Below, piece after piece: positions 45,329 through 54,187 of a stretch of DNA of 64,000 nucleotides. Location: contig NZ_JAJGBN010000003.1 in assembly GCF_020782875.1 (NCBI RefSeq), positions 372,001 to 436,000 on the forward strand, given 5' to 3'. The position numbers and the translations under genes are program-made. Under the pieces are notes generated by a model that did no database searches, had not been told where the DNA came from, and saw nothing but the letters and a program-made list of their open reading frames with translations. The stretch is from Allomuricauda sp. M10 (GTDB lineage Bacteria > Bacteroidota > Bacteroidia > Flavobacteriales > Flavobacteriaceae). Numbering within the stretch: position 1 is the stretch's first letter; each line of letters opens with the position of its first letter.

Positions 45329-47611
45329 TCAATCCTTAATATTTTGATGGTAAGCCACTTGTCCGAAGGAAATGTTTTCATCGTTTGGACTTAAGTTACG
45401 ATTAAAATAAAGTTTGAAATCGTTGGGAGCCAATTCCTTGACCATATCTACCAACACTGTATTTTGAAATACCCCTCCACTCATGGCAATTTCTTTTATA
45501 CCCAATTGATTTGCCATTTGTAGGATGATAATGGCCAAAGTGAAAAGAAAGTCGATAATGATTTTTTGCTTTTCCTTTCTACCATGATAATCATGATGGA
45601 TTTTAGCAAAAAGAAGGTGTGTGGGTACCAAACCATCCTTTATTTCGGTGATATAGGAAGTACATTTTTTTAACTCGTATTGGTCCACTTGGTTTTCAAG
45701 TAAGATGGCCGCTTCCCCTTCATAAGTATTATGATCACATAGGTGTAACAAAGATGCCACGGCATCAAAAAGCCTTCCTACTGAAGAGGTTTTCAAGGTT
45801 TCCTTCTTTTTAAGTTGTTGGTAAATGGCCATCTCTTGCTCGGTGAATTTTTGTTGGAGTTCCACTTTCATGGAGGCATCGGCCAATGAGAAAAAGGAAA
45901 TCCGTGGTTCCTTGGCCATTTTGTCGCCCGCCAACCAGTCGAAATAATCAAAATGCCCAACACGTTCCATGGTATGGTCCTCATATTTGAAAAATTCACC
46001 ACCCCAAATCTGTTGGTCATCCCCGTATCCGGTGCCATCCCAAACAACTCCTAAAACCGGTGATTTTTTTTTAAAAAGTTCGTGTTCCCCCAAAACGGAG
46101 GCAAAATGAGCCTTGTGATGCTGAATGGATTGAATGGGGATTTTCCAGTTTTTGGCCAATTCTTTTCCATGAAGGGTACTGTTGTAGGCAGGGTGATGGT
46201 CCACTAGGATAATCTCGGGACGAGTCTCGAATAATTCAATAAACTTGGCAACAGTATCTTGGTAACGATTATACACATCAAAATGATCTAGGTTTCCCAA
46301 GTATTGACTGATGTACAGATAATTGTTGGGAATAAAGGCGAGTGTACTTTTTAGGTGCCCACCCATCGCTAAAATTTTCTGCTCTGTTGGTATAGCTACA
46401 TCAAAATTGGGGCTCAGTCCCCTAGATCGTCTAAAAAGGATTTTTTTTTGTGAGTGAGTACTGAACTTGATAACAGAATCATCCTGAGGATTGGTGATTT
46501 TTAAATTATGGTCCAAAAAATAATCGGCTACTTCTTTCAATTCTTGATGAGCAATTACCGCTTCACTAATTATAGGTGATGCATGGATATTGCCACTGGT
46601 TGCCACAATCGGGATTTCCAATTCATTTGCCAAAAGATGCAAAATACCTGAGTAGGGGAGCATGATGCCCAATTGATTGAGTTGGGGAGCCAACTCTTCC
46701 AGTGCCAAGTTTCCTGTAATCCCTTTTTTGGGAAGGATAACAATGGGACTTTCCGGCGAAGTCAAAGCTTCTTCCTGTATTTTGGTAATTTTTAAATCTT
46801 TCTTCAATGCAGCTAAAGAAGGATACAAAATCGCAAATGGTTTGGTGGGCCTTCGCTTACGCTCGCGCAATTTTTGGATGACAGTGGCATTGGTTGCATC
46901 ACAACAGAGGAGATAACCGCTGGTATTTTTAATGGCCACAATCTTACCGGCCTTGATGAAACCAGCAACCTTTTTTATTGCATCAGAACATAAGATAGTA
47001 CCTCCTTCGGCATCGGTCAACCTTAATTCAATCCCGCAATGGGAACAGGAATTGGTCTGTGAATGGAACCTTCGGTCGGAGGGGTCTTGGTATTCTGTTG
47101 AACAGGTCCCGCACATTTCAAACGCTGACATGTTGGTGTTTTCCCTTTCAAAAGGGAATTTGTTGGTAATGGCCCATCGTGGCCCACAATTCACGCAGGT
47201 GGTAAAAGGGTAGTGGTAACGTCTGTTGTTTGGGTCGGTTATTTCATCCTTACAGTTGTCACAAATGGCAAAATCCGGGGTAAGCTGCAAATTCAATTTC
47301 CCTTCAGTTTGTGATGGGACTATTGAAAAATCATCAAATGGTTGGAAATCTATCTCGGAAAAATGATGTCCCTTTATTTTAGAAGACCTTGGTGGATTTT
47401 GAATGAGTTGGGCATACAATTCCTTTGCCTTTTCCAACTCTCCAGATAAAAAAATGACCACTCCCTCCTCATTATTGGATACGGAACCTTTTAGACCGAA
47501 CTTTTGGGCCAAATGGAACACATGGGGTCTGAAACCAACTCCCTGCACTCGACCGGTTACTATGATCTTATAAGATTTGGACACTTTATGAAATTTGATG
47601 GTGCAGGGCAT
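45329..47611 (-). CDS. hypF: Carbamoyltransferase HypF
   Basis: The product is 760 aa from ATG at 47611, or 751 aa from GTG at 47584, which avoids overlap with the protease gene and fits the family start (SKSYKIIVTGRVQGVGFRP) better. The order of domains is acylphosphatase-like (GRVQGVGFRPHVF), two zinc-finger pairs (CDNCKDEI and CVNCGPRW; CGTCSTEY and CSHCGIEL), a YrdC-like domain, and a Kae1-like C-terminal domain. It makes carbamoyl adenylate and carbamoylates HypE. Confidence 0.94.
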   Translation of the reverse strand: MPCTIKFHKVSKSYKIIVTGRVQGVGFRPHVFHLAQKFGLKGSVSNNEEGVVIFLSGELEKAKELYAQLIQNPPRSSKIKGHHFSEIDFQPFDDFSIVPSQTEGKLNLQLTPDFAICDNCKDEITDPNNRRYHYPFTTCVNCGPRWAITNKFPFERENTNMSAFEMCGTCSTEYQDPSDRRFHSQTNSCSHCGIELRLTDAEGGTILCSDAIKKVAGFIKAGKIVAIKNTSGYLLCCDATNATVIQKLRERKRRPTKPFAILYPSLAALKKDLKITKIQEEALTSPESPIVILPKKGITGNLALEELAPQLNQLGIMLPYSGILHLLANELEIPIVATSGNIHASPIISEAVIAHQELKEVADYFLDHNLKITNPQDDSVIKFSTHSQKKILFRRSRGLSPNFDVAIPTEQKILAMGGHLKSTLAFIPNNYLYISQYLGNLDHFDVYNRYQDTVAKFIELFETRPEIILVDHHPAYNSTLHGKELAKNWKIPIQSIQHHKAHFASVLGEHELFKKKSPVLGVVWDGTGYGDDQQIWGGEFFKYEDHTMERVGHFDYFDWLAGDKMAKEPRISFFSLADASMKVELQQKFTEQEMAIYQQLKKKETLKTSSVGRLFDAVASLLHLCDHNTYEGEAAILLENQVDQYELKKCTSYITEIKDGLVPTHLLFAKIHHDYHGRKEKQKIIIDFLFTLAIIILQMANQLGIKEIAMSGGVFQNTVLVDMVKELAPNDFKLYFNRNLSPNDENISFGQVAYHQNIKD

Positions 47612-48140
47612 CCACCAAGTCCATAATTTGTTCGATTGCCTTGGGAATAGCCTTTTTTACTTTTGGTGCCAATTCGGTGGTCATGGGTTCCACCTTTTCA
47701 ATGGATATGGTGAACAGGTATAGATCGGGTTGGTTTTCCATGAGGTAGACTGCTTCAATCATATCTTTTAGCCCCACATCATGCACACTTAATGCGGAAG
47801 GAAAATCACTGGCGAACTTGGGTCGGATCAAGGAAACGATACCTTCTTCCTGGCCATCCATGGTAGCATCCACAAAAATGATCTTGGCGTAACTTTCAAA
47901 ACAGTTCAGCAATAAAAAACCACCGGTACCACCGTCCAGAATATCCAAGTGATCGGGAAGCTCAAGATTGTCCATTTGTTGGATTACATGTACACCGACC
48001 CCTTCATCGCCCATCAAATAATTGCCAACCCCCAAAACCAAAATGGACTTGGACTTGTCCTTTTCAAAATAAAAGGCGTCACTGCTTATGGCAATGGGTT
48101 TTCTTGCCAAATCCGTTTTGGTATTTGTGGATTCTTCCAT
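47586..48140 (-). CDS. hyaD: Hydrogenase maturation protease (HyaD/HybD family)
   Basis: The product is 184 aa with the opening SILVLGVGNYLMGDEGVGVH of these nickel-dependent endopeptidases, and the mid-protein DGGTGGFLLL and HDVGLKDM blocks. It removes the C-terminal tail of the large subunit after nickel insertion. It sits between the cytochrome gene and hypF. Confidence 0.92.
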   Translation of the reverse strand: MEESTNTKTDLARKPIAISSDAFYFEKDKSKSILVLGVGNYLMGDEGVGVHVIQQMDNLELPDHLDILDGGTGGFLLLNCFESYAKIIFVDATMDGQEEGIVSLIRPKFASDFPSALSVHDVGLKDMIEAVYLMENQPDLYLFTISIEKVEPMTTELAPKVKKAIPKAIEQIMDLVDALHHQIS

Positions 48141-48149
48141 GAGTTAGTT

Positions 48150-48902
48150 TTATTCAATTATTTCTAGGGCTTCTTCATCTTTGGGAGCCTCTATTTCTTC
48201 ATCCTCCACCAATTGTTTAAGTCGCTCATCGCAAACGAATTTATAACCTCCGAACATGGAGGAAACTTCTCCCCGTCCTTCAAGCCAATCGTGATAGAAC
48301 ACCAGATACACATGGATTAGGGTAAAGAGAATAAACAACCAAGTGGTGGCATGGTGTATGGTCCTTACTATAAAATCCCCTCCCAAGAAAGGAACTACCC
48401 AAGCAAACATTTTGGGCAGCCACCATCCTGCATTGGCGGAATAAAGACCAAAGCCAGTGAACACTTGAACCAGTGCCAATAGGAATAGAATTACATAGGA
48501 AATAGCCGCTACGCTGTTGTGGCCGATGCTGATATCCTTGATATCCGGTTTTTTTTCGTTTGCCAAAAAGACATCCACTTTGATGACGTGCAGAAAGTTG
48601 TGCCACATATTTTTGTTGAAGGGCCAAAAAGCTTTCCAACTAGAAAAGCGGTTTCCGACAAACGACCAGTATATCCTCATGATCATATTGAAAAAGAACA
48701 CGTAGGCCGTTGCAAAATGGATAAAGCGCACCGTTCCGAACCAATAGATGTCACTCGCTTCCTTGTTTGATAAAATAGCGGGAGGATTGGCAATGATAAG
48801 TCCGGTTACCGCCAAAATGGTAATGGAAAGGGCATTGATCCAATGGAAAAATCGCACTGGAAGCTCCCAAACATATACCCTTCTAAATTTTCGTGTTTGC
48901 AT
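48150..48902 (-). CDS. hyaC: [NiFe]-hydrogenase b-type cytochrome subunit
   Basis: The product is 250 aa from the ATG at 48902 (MQTRKFRRVYVWELPVRFFHW). There are four membrane segments with His residues, e.g. FHW, FIHFATAY, and HHATTWLFILF, that can bind two hemes b. It passes electrons from the hydrogenase to the quinone pool and anchors the enzyme. It lies 13 bases after hyaB. Confidence 0.9.
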   Translation of the reverse strand: MQTRKFRRVYVWELPVRFFHWINALSITILAVTGLIIANPPAILSNKEASDIYWFGTVRFIHFATAYVFFFNMIMRIYWSFVGNRFSSWKAFWPFNKNMWHNFLHVIKVDVFLANEKKPDIKDISIGHNSVAAISYVILFLLALVQVFTGFGLYSANAGWWLPKMFAWVVPFLGGDFIVRTIHHATTWLFILFTLIHVYLVFYHDWLEGRGEVSSMFGGYKFVCDERLKQLVEDEEIEAPKDEEALEIIE

Positions 48903-48915
48903 GATCCATGATTTT

Positions 48916-50649
48916 CTAGATTTCGCAGCTCGAAACGTTTTGAACCTGTGAGATATGCTTGCCATGCTCGTCGTACAAATGCACGGCGCAGGCTATACAG
49001 GGGTCAAAGGAGTGGATGGTCCTGATGATTTCCAAAGGAAGTTCAGGATCGGCCACCGGGGTATCTAATAGTGTGGATTCATAGGCCGACCGTTGTCCTT
49101 TTGGGTCTCTTGGGGAGGCATTCCAAGTTGAAGGTACCACCAGCTGGTAGTTTTCGGTTTTGCCTTCTTTGATCTTGATCCAGTGGGCCAAAGCACCCCT
49201 AGGAGCCTCAGCAAATCCTACGCCTTTGGATTCGGCGGGCCAAAGCTCAGGTTCCCATTTGGTCATATTGGCCATTCGGGTATCCCCATTCTTGATGTTG
49301 AGCAACAAGGTGTCATAAAACTCCATGGTCCAATTCGCCACCAATTGCGTCTCGATTCCCCTGGCAGCCGTTCTTCCCAACGTGGAGAACAGGGCATCCA
49401 CAGGTACATCCAAATGGCTCAAAGCCCCATTTACCGCTTCTTGAATTTCTTTGTTCCCTCTTGCATACCCTACCAAAAGTCTGGCCAATGGGCCAACTTC
49501 CATCGGTTTACCTTGCCAACGTGGCGTTTTTATAAAACTGTATTTTTGGCTTACATCCAATTGGTCATAAGGTGGCTTGGGACCGGAATAGTTGATATTG
49601 GTCTCCCCGTCCCAAGGGTGTTTTCCTTGGTCTTTTCCTTCGGAATAATTATCATACCAAGAATTGTTGACGAACTCAGCGATATCTTCGTTCCTATGGT
49701 TTACGTCATATACTTTGGATAGGTCCCGATCCAAGATGATACCCTGTTGGAATTTGAAGTTGGAAATGTCCCCATATCCATTGGTTGGGAAATCACCATA
49801 CGACATGTAATTACCGAACCCTTTGCCAATGGTGCCCCAATCTTTATAGAAGGAAGCAATGGCGAGTAAATCTGGAATATACACTTGCTCAATGAACTCT
49901 TTTCCTTCTTGCAACAGTCTGCCAACGTAGGCCAATCGTTCTGCATTGATGCCCCCTGGACTTTCCGTGTTGATGGCGCAGGCCATACCACCTACCAAGT
50001 AGTTGGGGTGTGGGTTCTTACCACCAAAAATGGTATGGACTTTCACGATTTCTTTTTGCCATTCCAGGGCTTCCAGGTAGTGGGCAACTGCCAACAGGTT
50101 AACTTCAGGGGGCAATTTCATTTGGGGATGGCCCCAGTACCCGTTTGCAAAAATGCCCAGTTGCCCACTTTCCACAAATCTTGTAATTCTTTTTTTGATG
50201 TCGGAGAAATATCCCGGAGAGCTTTTTGGCCAATTGGAAATGCTTTGGGCCAATTGGGAAGTTGCCACAGGGTCCGCCTTCAGGGCGTTCACCACATCTA
50301 CCCAATCCAGGGCATGAAGGTGATAAAAATGCACGGTATGGTCGTGCATATACAACGCACCTTCCATAATATTCCTTACCATTTCGGCATTCGGTGGCAC
50401 TTCAATCCCCAATGAATCTTCAACGGAACGTACCGATGCCAAGGCATGAATGGTGGTACACACCCCACAGGCCCGTTGCACGAACGCCCAAACATCCCGG
50501 GGATCTCTTCCTTTTACAATATTTTCCAGACCCCGGACCATGGGACTTGAACTATAGGCGTCGGTGATTTTTCCATCCTTCACCTCTACTTCTATGCGCA
50601 AGTGACCTTCAATTCTGGTAATGGGGTCAACAACAATTCTATTTGCCAT
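48916..50649 (-). CDS. hyaB: [NiFe]-hydrogenase large subunit
   Basis: The product is 577 aa. The nickel-iron centre is held by Cys61 and Cys64 (RACGVC) near the start and Cys551 and Cys554 (DPCIACAVH) near the end. The tail after His557 (20 residues) should be removed by the protease. It closely resembles E. coli HyaB in motif context (RIEGHLRIE). It follows hyaA by 10 bases. Confidence 0.95.
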   Translation of the reverse strand: MANRIVVDPITRIEGHLRIEVEVKDGKITDAYSSSPMVRGLENIVKGRDPRDVWAFVQRACGVCTTIHALASVRSVEDSLGIEVPPNAEMVRNIMEGALYMHDHTVHFYHLHALDWVDVVNALKADPVATSQLAQSISNWPKSSPGYFSDIKKRITRFVESGQLGIFANGYWGHPQMKLPPEVNLLAVAHYLEALEWQKEIVKVHTIFGGKNPHPNYLVGGMACAINTESPGGINAERLAYVGRLLQEGKEFIEQVYIPDLLAIASFYKDWGTIGKGFGNYMSYGDFPTNGYGDISNFKFQQGIILDRDLSKVYDVNHRNEDIAEFVNNSWYDNYSEGKDQGKHPWDGETNINYSGPKPPYDQLDVSQKYSFIKTPRWQGKPMEVGPLARLLVGYARGNKEIQEAVNGALSHLDVPVDALFSTLGRTAARGIETQLVANWTMEFYDTLLLNIKNGDTRMANMTKWEPELWPAESKGVGFAEAPRGALAHWIKIKEGKTENYQLVVPSTWNASPRDPKGQRSAYESTLLDTPVADPELPLEIIRTIHSFDPCIACAVHLYDEHGKHISQVQNVSSCEI

Positions 50650-50659
50650 GATACTTTTA

Positions 50660-51784
50660 TTAAGAATCTAATTTCTTTTCGTTTTGAATGCCTCGGGAAG
50701 TCCTGCTCTTCAATTCTTTCCGTTTGGAAATATTTGCGGCTACCGCATGCACGGCCAAACCACCAGCAACCACGCCAGCGGCAACTTTACCGATGGTGTC
50801 GGCAGAACTTTCAATGCCGAATCCGGCCAAACCGGTCAATCTTTCGTAGAAAGGGCCGTTGTCCCAAAAATTCTCTTCACTACAACCAATACATCCATGA
50901 CCGGATTGAATAGGATAGCTCACGCCATTGTTCCATTTAATGGTACCACAGGAGTTATAGGTCATCGGACCACGGCATCCTACCTTATACAAGCAGTAAC
51001 CATCCTTGGCATTCTGGTCGTCAAAGGTTTCAGCAAAAAGACCAGCATCGTAATAAGGTCTTCTGTAGCAGGAGTCATGCACCCGCTTGGCATAAAATGC
51101 TTTTGGCCTGCCAAGTCCATCCAATTCTGGCAATCTGCCAAAAGTGATCATGTGAACGATGATACCCGCCATGACCTCGCCAATTGGGGGACAACCGGGA
51201 ACCCTGATGATGGGTTTGTTCTTGATGATCTTGTGGATTGGGGTGGCTTGGGTAGGGTTGGGGTATGCTGCTTGCACACATCCGTTGGATGCGCAACTTC
51301 CCCAAGCAATAATGGCCTTGGCTCCTTCCGCAGCCTCGATCAAAAGATCTTTGGCAGATCGGCCGGCGATACAACAGTAATTGCCATCATCACCCAAGGG
51401 AACCGAACCTTCCACACATAGAATGTATTCCCCTTTGTATTTTTCCATGGTAGCCTGTTTGGCCGCTTCGGCCTGGTGCCCCGATGCAGCCATCAAGGTC
51501 AGGGTGTAGTCCAAGGAAATTTTATCCAAAATAATATCCGAAACAATCGGGTGATCGGATCGGATGAACGATTCACTGCAACAAGTGCATTCTTGGTAAT
51601 GTTCCCAGATCACGGGGATACGGAACGTGTTTTCCAGGGATTTTGCCACTTGACCGATCATGGAAGTTTCCAGACCCATATATGCTGCGATATAGGTGGC
51701 GAACTTCATGAAATCACGTCTGCTGTAACCCTGTTTGATGATGCTTTCGTAATAGGTTTCCTTTACTGATTTTTCTATTGCCAT
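50660..51784 (-). CDS. hyaA: Oxygen-tolerant-type [NiFe]-hydrogenase small subunit
   Basis: The product is 374 aa from the ATG at 51784; an upstream ATG at 51868 adds a tail unlike the family. It has a twin-arginine signal (SRRDFMKF, Arg22-Arg23). Six proximal-cluster cysteines at 66, 68, 69, 164, 169 and 198 match Cys17, 19, 20, 115, 120 and 149 of E. coli Hyd-1 with a constant shift of 49. The medial/distal region has [10 protein letters not shown] and [10 protein letters not shown]-terminal membrane anchor follows. The first gene of the structural operon. Confidence 0.95.
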   Translation of the reverse strand: MAIEKSVKETYYESIIKQGYSRRDFMKFATYIAAYMGLETSMIGQVAKSLENTFRIPVIWEHYQECTCCSESFIRSDHPIVSDIILDKISLDYTLTLMAASGHQAEAAKQATMEKYKGEYILCVEGSVPLGDDGNYCCIAGRSAKDLLIEAAEGAKAIIAWGSCASNGCVQAAYPNPTQATPIHKIIKNKPIIRVPGCPPIGEVMAGIIVHMITFGRLPELDGLGRPKAFYAKRVHDSCYRRPYYDAGLFAETFDDQNAKDGYCLYKVGCRGPMTYNSCGTIKWNNGVSYPIQSGHGCIGCSEENFWDNGPFYERLTGLAGFGIESSADTIGKVAAGVVAGGLAVHAVAANISKRKELKSRTSRGIQNEKKLDS

Positions 51785-51946
51785 GACCCAAATTTTTAAA
51801 TCTAAATATTGATTTTTCAGGGATTTAGCTTTAAATGTAGCCATTACATTCAGTGATTCATATGACAAAAATCATGTCCACGGAAAAAGGTTTTGAATAA
51901 TATTGTGTCTTATGTTGCTCTTTATCAGCATTTAAAATTCAATATC

Positions 51947-52288
51947 ATGCATGAGCTTTCGGTGGCCATGGGCATTGTGAAGATTGCGGAAGACGAGACC
52001 AAAAAGGCCAACGCAAAAAAGGTCACTTTGATCGAACTGGAAATCGGCAAACTTGCCGGGGTCGAGTTTGAATCCCTTGATTTTGTATGGCCAGCTGCGG
52101 TAAAGAATACCGTGCTGGAAGATGCGGAAAGGAAGATTGATGTCAAGGAAGGATTGGGGCAATGTGGGGATTGTGATATGGTTTTTGAAATACAACATTT
52201 TTACGATTCCTGCCCCAAATGTGGTAGTAATCTCAAGGGTATAATTCAAGGAAAGGAACTTAGGGTGAAGGCCCTAGAGGTCATCTAA
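51947..52288 (+). CDS. hypA: Hydrogenase nickel incorporation protein HypA
   Basis: The product is 113 aa from the ATG at 51947 (MHELSVAMG, His2 as nickel ligand). The C-terminal zinc site has CGDC and CPKC. It delivers nickel together with HypB. A longer frame from 51893 exists but lacks the conserved MHE start. It is divergent from hyaA across 162 bases. Confidence 0.93.
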   Translation: MHELSVAMGIVKIAEDETKKANAKKVTLIELEIGKLAGVEFESLDFVWPAAVKNTVLEDAERKIDVKEGLGQCGDCDMVFEIQHFYDSCPKCGSNLKGIIQGKELRVKALEVI

Positions 52289-52304
52289 TTTAAAACTTAA
52301 TACT

Positions 52305-53198
52305 ATGTGCGGTACTTGCGGATGTGGAAGCGATGGGAATGGCGCTAAAATTTTATCCCCAAAAATGGGCAAAGAGGAACATGGGCATCGTCATGATCAT
52401 GGACACGGTCATCATCATGACCACGACCATGACCATCATCATGGGCACCACCATCACCATCATGAGCACGATCATGACCATCATCATGGACACCACCACC
52501 ACGATCATGACCATGATCATGACCACCATCATAAAACCGTATTGGATGTGGAACGTGATATCCTTCAACAAAATGAAATCATGGCAGCCAGAAATAGAGG
52601 TTACTTTGATGCAAAAGGCGTATTTGCCCTCAATTTGGTAAGCTCTCCCGGTTCCGGAAAAACATCACTTTTGGAACGTACGTTGAAAGATCTAAAAGGT
52701 AAAATTCCTTTTTATGTAATCGAAGGCGATCAACAGACCCTGAACGATGCCAACCGCATCGCAGCCTTGGATGTTCCCGTTATACAGATCAACACAGGAA
52801 AAGGTTGTCATTTGGAAAGCGATATGATCCATGACGCGGTCAAAAAATTGAATATCGCCAATGATTCGGTTTTGATGATCGAAAATGTGGGAAATTTGGT
52901 TTGTCCTTCCATGTTCAATCTAGGGGAGCATAAAAGAGTGGTGATCGTGAGTACTACGGAAGGTGATGACAAACCCATAAAATATCCGGATATGTTCCAT
53001 ACCTCGGATATCTGCATCATCAATAAAATTGACCTAGTTCCTTATTTGGACACGAATATTGAAGAGTTGAAGAAAAATGCTCTTCAGGTAAATCCTGAAT
53101 TGGTCTTTTTTGAAGTATCAGCCACTAAAGGAACTGGAATGGAGCAATGGTGCGAATGGCTTGAAAGCCAAGCCAAGTTGGTGCCCGAAGAACATTAA
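52305..53198 (+). CDS. hypB: Hydrogenase nickel incorporation GTPase HypB, His-rich
   Basis: The product is 297 aa. The N-terminal motif CGTCGCG is followed by a His/Asp-rich tract (about residues 24-76) that could store nickel. The P-loop is SSPGSGKTSLLE, with VIEGDQQT, ENVGNLVCP and NKIDL later. It hydrolyses GTP to insert nickel. hypC follows after 11 bases. Confidence 0.95.
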   Translation: MCGTCGCGSDGNGAKILSPKMGKEEHGHRHDHGHGHHHDHDHDHHHGHHHHHHEHDHDHHHGHHHHDHDHDHDHHHKTVLDVERDILQQNEIMAARNRGYFDAKGVFALNLVSSPGSGKTSLLERTLKDLKGKIPFYVIEGDQQTLNDANRIAALDVPVIQINTGKGCHLESDMIHDAVKKLNIANDSVLMIENVGNLVCPSMFNLGEHKRVVIVSTTEGDDKPIKYPDMFHTSDICIINKIDLVPYLDTNIEELKKNALQVNPELVFFEVSATKGTGMEQWCEWLESQAKLVPEEH

Positions 53199-53209
53199 AA
53201 CATTGAGAT

Positions 53210-53476
53210 ATGTGTTTGGCTATTCCTGGTAAATTATTGGAGATCACTTCAGAACTGGATGAAACCTTCCGCATGGGCAAAGTGTCTTTTGGAGGAGTAA
53301 AAAAGGAAGTGAGCCTGGCATTGGTACCTGAGGCCAAGGTAGATGATTATGTCATGGTGCATGTTGGTGCTGCCATCAGTGTTGTGGATGAGGAAGAGGC
53401 CAAAAAAACCTTTGAGGTTTTGTCCCAACTGGGCGAATTGCAAGATCTGAATCCTCCGCCTGAAAATAACCCATAA
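53210..53476 (+). CDS. hypC: Hydrogenase assembly chaperone HypC
   Basis: The product is 88 aa with the invariant N-terminus MCLAIPGKLLEI; the Cys2 carries the Fe(CN)2CO unit with HypD. Later GAAISVVDEEEA is typical. The aat-like gene follows after 10 bases. Confidence 0.95.
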   Translation: MCLAIPGKLLEITSELDETFRMGKVSFGGVKKEVSLALVPEAKVDDYVMVHVGAAISVVDEEEAKKTFEVLSQLGELQDLNPPPENNP

Positions 53477-53486
53477 CCCTTTACAG

Positions 53487-54170
53487 ATGCCTTATTTTGA
53501 GCTTAAGAAAGATGAGGTTTCTTTTCCTCCCGCGTATTTTGCGGATATAGATGGTTTGTTGGCCGTTGGGGGCACCATGTCCGTGGAACGCTTGCTGTTG
53601 GCCTATAACAGCGGTATCTATTATTGGCATTATCCCCTAAAACACATCAAATGGTGGTCACCTGACCCAAGGATTGTGTTAAAGCCGGATTCCTTTGTAA
53701 AATCCAATTCTCAGCAGGAAAGCTTATTTAAAGATTTTGATATACAGGTAGATGCGCATTTTGAAGAAGTCCTTCGGGGATGCCAAAGTGTGTTCAATAT
53801 TCAAGATCGGATGGACAATAATTGGTTATCCGAGCGGATGATCCGTTTGTTTATGGAATTGCACCAAAAAGGTTATGCTCACTCCATTGAAGTATGGCAA
53901 AATAATGACTTGGTAGGGGGATTGTTCGGTATAGCCATAGGAAAACTGTTTTTCGGGGAATACGTGTTCGCTAAAGTAGAACGTGCGGATGAAGCGGCCA
54001 TGATTTATTTGATAGAAAAACTCAAAGACCAGAATTTTGATTTGATCGACATGCAAAAGGAATCCTTTTTGATTCCTGGTTTTGAATATGATGAAATGCC
54101 CAGATTGGAATATGTGGACCTGTGCAAAGAAAATGCCCGATTACATCCTGAAGATTGCCAAGATTTTTAA
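53487..54170 (+). CDS. Divergent leucyl/phenylalanyl-tRNA-protein transferase (Aat)-like protein
   Basis: The product is 227 aa and of the Aat GNAT fold by its blocks DIDGLLAVGGTMSVERLLLA, WWSPDPRIVL and GYAHSIEVWQNNDLVGGLFG. The segments expected around the active site and the C-terminal GARF-like block are changed: NWLSERMIR stands for the usual TWI region and the tail reads IDMQKESFLIPGFEYDEMPR. It is 10 bases after hypC, so it is co-transcribed with hyp genes; a role in N-end protein turnover is possible but may have been lost. Confidence 0.75.
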   Translation: MPYFELKKDEVSFPPAYFADIDGLLAVGGTMSVERLLLAYNSGIYYWHYPLKHIKWWSPDPRIVLKPDSFVKSNSQQESLFKDFDIQVDAHFEEVLRGCQSVFNIQDRMDNNWLSERMIRLFMELHQKGYAHSIEVWQNNDLVGGLFGIAIGKLFFGEYVFAKVERADEAAMIYLIEKLKDQNFDLIDMQKESFLIPGFEYDEMPRLEYVDLCKENARLHPEDCQDF

Positions 54171-54187
54171 TTGTAAAAAGCAAAATA

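Noticed and set aside
51862..51875. ATGA-N6-TCAT dyad between hyaA and hypA, a possible Crp/Fnr-type site
   Set aside because: The arms are only four bases and flanking positions do not pair well, so chance is likely.
52353..52571. Minus-strand Met/Val-rich ORF opposite hypB
   Set aside because: It is a shadow of the His/Asp codon repeat of hypB.
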